NCBI GenBank assembly: GCA_024305105.1
Contig: JAMWZA010000024.1
Location: 1 to 49,974, forward strand
Origin: Marinoscillum sp.
Lineage (GTDB): Bacteria > Bacteroidota > Bacteroidia > Cytophagales > Cyclobacteriaceae
Direction: 5' to 3'
Length of the DNA stretch: 49,974 nucleotides
Both the position numbers and the translations under genes were made by a program. Below are positions 44,276 to 49,974 of the stretch, piece after piece; position 1 is the stretch's first letter, and each line of letters begins with the position of its first letter. Under the pieces are notes generated by a model, which was not told where the DNA came from, made no database searches, and was given only the letters and a program-made list of their open reading frames with translations.

Positions 44276-44998
44276 ATGGAGTTGTTAAATAGTTTCTCAA
44301 GAATAGAAGTTGAATCCCCTTCTGATAAAATCATCCGCCAAATCAAAGAGTTAATCTCGTCAGGTCAATTGAACCCTGGGGATCGCCTTCCCTCTGAACG
44401 CATGATGTGTGAAAGATTAGGTGTTGGAAGGACTCATTTGAGAGATGCGCTCAAAAAGTTGGAATTCTATGGTATCCTCAAAACTCACCCTCAAAGTGGG
44501 ACGGTGGTAGCTGGTATGGGTATTCCTGCACTTGAAGGGCTGATTACTGACATGCTTGGGCTTCATGATAATGATTTTAAGTCCTTAGTTGAAACCAGAG
44601 TTATATTGGAAACAAATGCTGCGATGCTTGCTGCAAAAAACAGGACGAATGATGACTTAATAGAGCTAAGTAAAGCGCTCGATGCTCATAGAGAAAAGGC
44701 TGAAGTTGATGAATACTCGGTAGAAGAAGATCTATTGTTTCATTTGAAAATTGCCGAAGCGGGGAAAAACTCTGTATTAATGTCTTTAATGATGATTATC
44801 ACGCCTGATATTATGACTTACTTCAAAAAGCATAACGTCTGTAAAGATAGAAGGTCTGAGTTGGCTGTTGAGGAGCATGAGCGGATATTAAAACACATTC
44901 GAGAAGGAAATCCCGAGGAGGCCAGTAATGCGGTTCAGGACCATTTACAGGATATAGTGGACTATGTACGGTCTATAGATTTTAAAAATAGGTCTTAA
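44276..44998 (+). CDS. FadR-subfamily GntR transcriptional regulator (copy 1)
   Basis: The 240-aa protein has a winged HTH (residues about 12-80) with I-S-S-G-Q-L-N-P-G-D-R-L-P-S-E-R and G-V-G-R-T-H-L-R-D-A. An all-helical FCD ligand domain follows, with E-T-R-V-I-L-E, L-F-H-L-K-I-A-E-A and D-H-L-Q-D-I (metal-binding His type). It is roughly 70% identical by eye to the copy at 45670. FadR-type regulators commonly sense uronates or other organic acids, which fits a neighbouring lyase-like gene. Confidence 0.92.
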   Translation: MELLNSFSRIEVESPSDKIIRQIKELISSGQLNPGDRLPSERMMCERLGVGRTHLRDALKKLEFYGILKTHPQSGTVVAGMGIPALEGLITDMLGLHDNDFKSLVETRVILETNAAMLAAKNRTNDDLIELSKALDAHREKAEVDEYSVEEDLLFHLKIAEAGKNSVLMSLMMIITPDIMTYFKKHNVCKDRRSELAVEEHERILKHIREGNPEEASNAVQDHLQDIVDYVRSIDFKNRS

Positions 44999-45669
44999 TG
45001 AGAGTGAATGTTTCTTAAATTGGTAATTACTGTTCAGGTAGCTGAGTTAAAAGTTGCAGTGTAAGCGCCCCGTCTAATCCAATAACCCAATCAAGTTCTG
45101 GATGTAGTAGTAAAAATGGAGCAGGATTAATTGAATCAATGAATAGGTACTGCTTATTTTCTCTTTTTAGACTTAAGGTTACGTTAACACATAATACGTT
45201 ATGTCATAGAAACCTCAAGCATGGATGAATTAATCTTCCGAACACTTCCTCCGTTTCGTGATGTCTAAAAGTTTTTTCGTTTACCTGGGTCACCATAAAG
45301 TGAGACTTTTATAAAACGCTTATCTATTCCACAAAAGCGATCTAATGAAACTGTCTCAAAATTTATAGAACCAGATCATTTCATTTGTTAAAAGATCCAC
45401 TACATCTACGATAAGTTAATTCCCTAAACTACTTCTGTTTTCCTGGGTGTAAATCCCCGGCCGTAGACTGACTTGACGAATGGTTCTTCTTAAATCGCCC
45501 AGTTCTGTTAAGCAATGTAGGGTTACTTCTCTAGTCATAAAGAAAGCCAGAAGATGGATTTTGATAAAAAACAATAAAAATATTTGGTTGTTCAATTAGT
45601 TCAATATAAATTGGTCAACCAATTGTTGGTCAATCAAGCACAGCATTTAGAGCATTAGTAAATAAGTTA
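44999..45669. other. Intergenic region between the two GntR genes
   Basis: I recognise no gene in these 671 bp on either strand. A partly palindromic ACATAA-TACG-TTATGT lies near 45190-45206. Close to the second gntR gene is a clear GntR-type operator, listed separately. The length is unusual for two adjacent paralogues and may hold decayed sequence. Confidence 0.4.
45610..45637. promoter_or_regulatory. GntR/FadR-type operator: ATTGGT-CA-ACCAAT plus a second imperfect site
   Basis: ATTGGTCAACCAAT (45610-45623) has perfect 6-bp arms. TTGGTCAATCAA (45626-45637) repeats the core with one change. The core matches the TGGT-n-ACCA pattern known for FadR-subfamily regulators such as PdhR and UxuR. 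It lies 33-60 bp before the second gntR start, suggesting autoregulation or cross-regulation. Confidence 0.6.
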
Positions 45670-46407
45670 ATGGAATTATTAAAGAACTTTTCTCAGATAG
45701 AATACGAATCCCCGGCCGATAAAATAATTGGTCAGATAAAGGATTTGATTTCATCTGGTCAGCTCAAACCCGGAGACCGACTACCGTCAGAAAGAATGTT
45801 GTGCGACAGGTTAGGAGTGGGACGTACTCACTTGAGATATGCGATCAGGAAATTAGAATTCTATGGTATCCTGAAGACTCTTCCACAAAGTGGAACAGTG
45901 GTGGCAGGTATGGGGCTGCCTGCATTGGAAGGGCTCATAACTGATATGATAAGTCTTCATCCTCATGACTTCAAGTCGCTTGTTGAGACTCGCGTTATTC
46001 TTGAATGTAGAGCAGCAATGCTCGCAGCAGAGCACAGAACGGAAGAGGACTTGATTGAGCTAGAGAATGCTCTGGAAGCTCATAAGGTGAAGGTGAGAAA
46101 GGATGAATCTACTATAGAGGAAGATTTACTGTTCCATCTGAAGATTGCTGAAGCAAGCAGGAATTCTGTATTGAAATCACTAATGCTCATCATTACCCCT
46201 GATATCATGAGTTACTTTAAAACGAATAATGTTTGTGGTGAAGGTAGGGCTCAAATTGCCTTGCGTGAGCATGAAGAATTGCTCCAACATATCCGAGATG
46301 GCAATTCAGAATCTGCAGGTTCAGTTCTTAAGGAACACCTCAGGGATATATTGAATTACGTAAATCGTCCTGACCAGAAAATTGAAAATAGTAAAGAAAT
46401 GGAGTGA
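45670..46407 (+). CDS. FadR-subfamily GntR transcriptional regulator (copy 2)
   Basis: The 245-aa paralogue of the upstream regulator begins M-E-L-L-K-N-F-S and has the winged HTH with L-K-P-G-D-R-L-P-S-E-R-M-L. Its FCD domain has E-T-R-V-I-L-E-C-R-A-A-M and E-E-D-L-L-F-H-L-K-I. The recognition-helix region keeps G-V-G-R-T-H-L-R but changes the next residue from D to Y. The operator-like palindrome immediately upstream differs from the one in front of copy 1. The PKD lipoprotein gene follows 87 bp later. Confidence 0.92.
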   Translation: MELLKNFSQIEYESPADKIIGQIKDLISSGQLKPGDRLPSERMLCDRLGVGRTHLRYAIRKLEFYGILKTLPQSGTVVAGMGLPALEGLITDMISLHPHDFKSLVETRVILECRAAMLAAEHRTEEDLIELENALEAHKVKVRKDESTIEEDLLFHLKIAEASRNSVLKSLMLIITPDIMSYFKTNNVCGEGRAQIALREHEELLQHIRDGNSESAGSVLKEHLRDILNYVNRPDQKIENSKEME

Positions 46408-46494
46408 TATAATCGACAATAGTTATCGCTTCTACCCCTGTAATTTTAACAACGCATTTTATAATTATTTAATAACTGATAACCTTTTAAAACG

Positions 46495-47556
46495 ATGATG
46501 AAGAAGAATTTGAAGAACTTAATAGCTGATACAAGCAAGAAGGGCATTTTTATGATGTCTTTGCTTCTATCTTTTGCTGTACTTATTTCATGTAGTGATG
46601 ATGGTGATGATGAGCCGGATCCAGAACCAGATCCTGCGACAGTGAATGCAGGGTTTTCCTCAGAAGTGGATTTAGATGATTCATTTACCTACAATTTCAC
46701 TAATGAAACTGTGATTTTGGGTATTGATGACGTTACTGGAACGTATGCTTGGGATTTCGGTGGAGACGGAACTTCTACTGAGACAAGCCCGTCGCATACT
46801 TTCTCAGCTGCAGGTGATTACGAAGTTGTATTAACAGTTACTGCTGCGGATGGCACTGAAGGTACTGCTTCTGAGACAATCACGGTTACAGCACCTAAGA
46901 ATAAGTATGCTGTGATAGCCGATTTGTCTGATGCTGATACTGGTGAGCTTAGATATGCTCCTGAAGATTCAATCAGAACCGGGAGAGTTACTTTTGTGTA
47001 TAGAGTGACGGCAGGTGCCGCTGATGGTTTTATCAGCGTTTCAGGTACTTCTACAAGTGGTGATGACGCGATTGTTGAAGTAAGACTAAAAGACGAAGGT
47101 AGTCATGAATTCCGTGAGGGTGCGTCTGATGCTGCTATAGCTGATGCAACCTTCCCAGATCCGAAGGTTGATGTATGGGTTCCTGTAGAAGTAAGCTGGT
47201 CTGCCAATGGTACTGATGTGCCAACGTATTCTGTCTCAATTGATGGTCAAACCGTAATCACAGATGCTACAAGTACTACTAACGGTGGTGATGGAGATGT
47301 ACCAGGTCATTTAGAGGCTACCAAAGACGGTGCTCATACATGGCAATGGAAATACAACTCAAATTCATCTACTTCTGAGTTAACCTATCACGTTGATGAT
47401 ATCGTCATATATTCTTCTGATTCAGGATCTGAAGTGGAAGTTTTCAGCGATGATTTCCAAGGCTATCAAGTAGGAACAGATTTAAATCCTGAAGTTTATA
47501 CTGAATCTGCATATCATGGAAACACTTCTGAAGTAACAGTAGCTGAAGAAGAGTAA
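46495..47556 (+). CDS. PKD-domain lipoprotein with lectin-like C-terminal half
   Basis: The 353-aa protein has a lipoprotein signal with lipobox L-I-S-C (C33) followed by an acidic linker (D-D-G-D-D-E-P-D-P-E-P-D-P). This pattern is frequent in surface-exposed Bacteroidota lipoproteins. A PKD domain (about 50-135) shows Y-A-W-D-F-G-G-D-G-T and H-T-F-S-A-A-G-D-Y-E-V. The rest is beta-rich (about 140-345) and resembles a carbohydrate-binding sandwich. It probably captures polysaccharide at the cell surface for the lyase-like protein next door. Confidence 0.75.
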   Translation: MMKKNLKNLIADTSKKGIFMMSLLLSFAVLISCSDDGDDEPDPEPDPATVNAGFSSEVDLDDSFTYNFTNETVILGIDDVTGTYAWDFGGDGTSTETSPSHTFSAAGDYEVVLTVTAADGTEGTASETITVTAPKNKYAVIADLSDADTGELRYAPEDSIRTGRVTFVYRVTAGAADGFISVSGTSTSGDDAIVEVRLKDEGSHEFREGASDAAIADATFPDPKVDVWVPVEVSWSANGTDVPTYSVSIDGQTVITDATSTTNGGDGDVPGHLEATKDGAHTWQWKYNSNSSTSELTYHVDDIVIYSSDSGSEVEVFSDDFQGYQVGTDLNPEVYTESAYHGNTSEVTVAEEE

Positions 47557-47603
47557 GAATCAGATAGTGTAAAGGGTTTTATAAGATCTAATACTTTCAT
47601 AAA

Positions 47604-47641
47604 AGAGGCTGTCCAATAAGTGATTTGGGCAGTCTTTTTTG
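47604..47641 (+). terminator. Rho-independent terminator after the PKD lipoprotein
   Basis: AGAGGCTGTCC pairs with GGGCAGTCTTT over 11 positions including three G-U pairs, with a 12-nt loop and a T-run. It separates the PKD lipoprotein transcript from the beta-helix gene. Confidence 0.8.
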
Positions 47642-47735
47642 TTTTAAGCCCTTTAGTGCGATATCCTTTTTGTACTCCTGTAGTGCAAATGGCGGGATGA
47701 GCTAGTCATAATGAATGGGGATTATATAAATAACT

Positions 47736-49907
47736 ATGAAACTTCAAAAACTATCTTTTTTAATTCTCGGGTTTTTCAGCATGCACTTTACTTGTGGTCA
47801 AGGAGCATCTGAATTGGTCTATCTAGATCAGGGTAAATTGACCTACGAGCCTTTCGCTATGACAGGTCAATCGAATGCAGTCAATACAATACCAGATTTT
47901 TCCAATGCTGGTTACAAGGGTGGGGGAGTCTTACTGCCTACCGATATATCCATTGAAGCCACGGTCAGTCCAGAAGCAGGTGACGATAGTCCCGGAATTC
48001 AGGCGGCAATAGATCTCGTTTCGGCACTGGAAGCTGATGAACAGGGATTTAGAGGCGTTGTACTCATTAAGGCTGGTCATTACAGTTTAGAAACACCACT
48101 GACGATCCGGAAATCAGGGGTTGTTCTGATGGGTGAAGGACAAGGGTTAAATGGTACGGTTCTCCATTCCAATCGTAGGACTAAACACAATGTAATTAGC
48201 TTAAAAGGCAGTAACATCAGTATCGACACACAATCTGAGCAGCAAATAACTTCCTCATATGTACCTGTAGGATCTTACTCGTTTGATGTCTCTAATACGT
48301 CTGCTTTTAGTGAAGGTGATAAAATTGTCGTTACAAGAACGCCTAATCAAGTCTGGATAGAGGAGTTGGGTGTGGATCAGGAATCACTGTGTGAAGGCAA
48401 AAGTGGTTGCACGGGATGGACGACAAGTAGTTACACACTTAATCATGAGCGTATGATTACGGAGATATCCGGTAATACCATAACTATCAATATTCCAATA
48501 GTCGATGTAATTGAAGATTATTACGGAGGTGGCACCATTTCTAAAATAGTATCATCTGGTAGGATTAGTCAATGTGGTATTGAAAATATGAGGATTCAGT
48601 CCTTCTACGATGGTAATACCGATGAGGACCATGCCTGGGTGGCTATTAACATGGAATATGCAGAAAACTGTTGGGTGAAGGAAGTTACAGGACAGTACTT
48701 AGCTTATAGTACCGTGAATATTGAACACTCAATCTTCAATACGATTCAGGATTGTGCATTCATTGATCCAAAATCTCAGGTCTCTGGGGGAAGAAGATAT
48801 TCTTTTGCAATACAGTCAGGGTTGGGAAATCTCTTTCAAAGGTGTTATGCCAAAAGTGGGCGGCATGATTTTGTTACAGGATCAAGGGTGACTGGTCCCA
48901 ATGTTTTTCTGGATGGGCTGGCTGAAGATGCAAGATCCGATATCGGCCCTCATCACAGGTGGGCAACAGGAACGCTTTTCGACAATATTAGAGGCGAATC
49001 AACCAGGGTTTGGAATAGGGGAAATTCTGGCACAGGTCATGGTTGGTCAGGTGCTCAGACTATGTTTTGGAATATAGAATCATATGGCGGAGAGTTCCGT
49101 GTGGATAGTCCTCCCGGCTCAATGAATTGGGGTATTGGATGCATTGGTGTGGATCAGACGGGTGAAGGTTATTGGGAAAGTTGGGGTGTGAATGTTCAGC
49201 CGAGGAGCCTTTACCTTCAGCAGCTTGATGATCGATTAGGTAGAAATGCAGTAAATAATGTAGCCATACAAGAGCAAAAGTCAGGGGAAATATATGATTT
49301 ACTAACCAAGTGGGGTGGTCAGGGAAATTTTTCAGATGGAGGATTTCAGGGTTCTGTTCCTAACGTTAGTTTTATTAGCCCTACAGGTACCATAGATGTA
49401 TCTACGTGGACAGGTAGTGACATTGAGTTGTCTGCTTCAGACAGTGACGGAACAGTCCAAAGTTTGAAGTTGCTCATTAATGGAGAACCGATAGCCTCAA
49501 GCAACCAGTCACCTCACATATTCACAGACCTCACTACAAAGATCAGAGCTCTTTCTCATGACGTTCATTACCTACAGGCTATTGTCACAGATAATCATGG
49601 TAATACCAGTTCGACCAGACTCGCTATTATGGGAGGGGATCCACCACTGAGTAGTACTGTGCCCTTCGATCAGAAAGTAAAAGTATTTCCTAATCCGACT
49701 CAAAACAGCACATTTACCATACAGATAGCGCAGGAGGGTTTGTATGTAGCGCAGGTATTTGATATTTGTGGTCGGATAGTGGATCAATTCAGATTCCACG
49801 GAAAGAAGGATTATGTAATCAATCGAAATTTACCGGTGGCCACTTACCTTTTGCAAATTCGAAATGAACAAAAGGTGATCTCTAGAACAAAACTCATTGT
49901 TAAATAG
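47736..49907 (+). CDS. T9SS-exported right-handed beta-helix protein, possible polysaccharide lyase
   Basis: The 723-aa protein has a signal peptide (1-21). A beta-helix region follows (about 70-520), with D-S-P-G-I-Q-A-A-I-D, V-V-L-M-G-E-G-Q-G and G-P-H-H-R-W-A-T-G. A bacterial Ig domain (about 545-630, S-D-S-D-G-T-V-Q-S-L) and a T9SS sorting domain beginning V-F-P-N-P-T (about 645-723) complete it. The conserved His/Arg-rich H-H-R-W stretch is the best candidate active site. I cannot assign a lyase or hydrolase family. FadR-type regulators and a PKD lipoprotein next door suggest a uronate-containing polysaccharide. Confidence 0.75.
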   Translation: MKLQKLSFLILGFFSMHFTCGQGASELVYLDQGKLTYEPFAMTGQSNAVNTIPDFSNAGYKGGGVLLPTDISIEATVSPEAGDDSPGIQAAIDLVSALEADEQGFRGVVLIKAGHYSLETPLTIRKSGVVLMGEGQGLNGTVLHSNRRTKHNVISLKGSNISIDTQSEQQITSSYVPVGSYSFDVSNTSAFSEGDKIVVTRTPNQVWIEELGVDQESLCEGKSGCTGWTTSSYTLNHERMITEISGNTITINIPIVDVIEDYYGGGTISKIVSSGRISQCGIENMRIQSFYDGNTDEDHAWVAINMEYAENCWVKEVTGQYLAYSTVNIEHSIFNTIQDCAFIDPKSQVSGGRRYSFAIQSGLGNLFQRCYAKSGRHDFVTGSRVTGPNVFLDGLAEDARSDIGPHHRWATGTLFDNIRGESTRVWNRGNSGTGHGWSGAQTMFWNIESYGGEFRVDSPPGSMNWGIGCIGVDQTGEGYWESWGVNVQPRSLYLQQLDDRLGRNAVNNVAIQEQKSGEIYDLLTKWGGQGNFSDGGFQGSVPNVSFISPTGTIDVSTWTGSDIELSASDSDGTVQSLKLLINGEPIASSNQSPHIFTDLTTKIRALSHDVHYLQAIVTDNHGNTSSTRLAIMGGDPPLSSTVPFDQKVKVFPNPTQNSTFTIQIAQEGLYVAQVFDICGRIVDQFRFHGKKDYVINRNLPVATYLLQIRNEQKVISRTKLIVK

Positions 49908-49920
49908 AAAGGACTTACTT

Positions 49921-49974
49921 AGGGCTTGCTGAAAAAGTCTGGAGTGTGCCAGCTACGAGGCGGCAAAGAGAAGC
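49921..49974. mobile_element. Possible terminal inverted repeat of an insertion sequence (window edge)
   Basis: AGGGCTTGCTGAAAAAGTC starts 14 bp after the beta-helix stop. Its form resembles the GGGCTTGTTGAAAAA-type ends of some transposons (IS1182/IS4-like, from memory). Only about 50 bases are visible and no transposase can be confirmed. Confidence 0.3.

Noticed and set aside
45300-45480. Minus-strand stretch between the GntR genes that looks briefly coding
   Set aside because: About 30 codons are open at a time before stops in all frames, and I could not recognise any family, so it is not called even as a pseudogene.

Overview
The window looks like chromosome of a Bacteroidota bacterium, most likely a marine or sediment member of the Cytophagales. 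Supporting signs are two proteins ending in T9SS sorting domains (25682-29512 and 47736-49907), a TonB-dependent receptor paired with a DUF4249 lipoprotein, many SPII lipoproteins, S1 sulfatases, GH92 enzymes, and weak Shine-Dalgarno sequences. I saw no rRNA, tRNA, CRISPR array or complete insertion sequence. The last ~50 bases resemble the start of an IS end.

Region 1 (1-25309) is a carbohydrate-degradation locus. A divergent, truncated gene at the left edge (a possible surface sensor) faces a run of 15 co-oriented genes, many overlapping or only a few bases apart. In order: GH92, GH99-like, sulfatase, FucP-type sugar permease, beta-helix lipoprotein, GH92, GH92, endonuclease/exonuclease/phosphatase (EEP) family protein, GH2, sulfatase, SMP-30-like propeller, alpha/beta-hydrolase, TIM-barrel lipoprotein, sulfatase, mannose-6-phosphate isomerase. 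Three GH92s, a GH99-like protein and ManA point to an alpha-mannan. Three sulfatases, an EEP phosphatase and a GH92 with Gln in place of the usual catalytic acid point to sulfate and possibly mannosyl-phosphate decorations. No SusC/SusD pair is present in the visible part.

Region 2 (25682-29664) is a 1276-residue T9SS-exported protein with two metallophosphoesterase domains, followed by a 74-nt intergenic element and a terminator.

Region 3 (29765-43692) is a mixed block. It holds a Crp/Fnr regulator with a redox/electrophile-type group (outer-membrane-like protein, DoxX, FMN reductase, pirin, two exported DJ-1/PfpI proteins, and a CHMI-type tautomerase with an apparent AUA start). Next come an AraC regulator, a TonB receptor/DUF4249 pair, a DUF4386 membrane protein and a quinone-oxidoreductase-like enzyme. 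It ends in gene decay: a broken zinc metallopeptidase running into a Vat-like acetyltransferase, then an AraC relic. A second copy of the 74-nt element plus terminator (43718-43828) closes the block.

Region 4 (44276-end) begins another polysaccharide locus: two tandem paralogous FadR-type GntR regulators with different palindromes upstream, a PKD lipoprotein, and a T9SS-exported beta-helix protein that may be a polysaccharide lyase.
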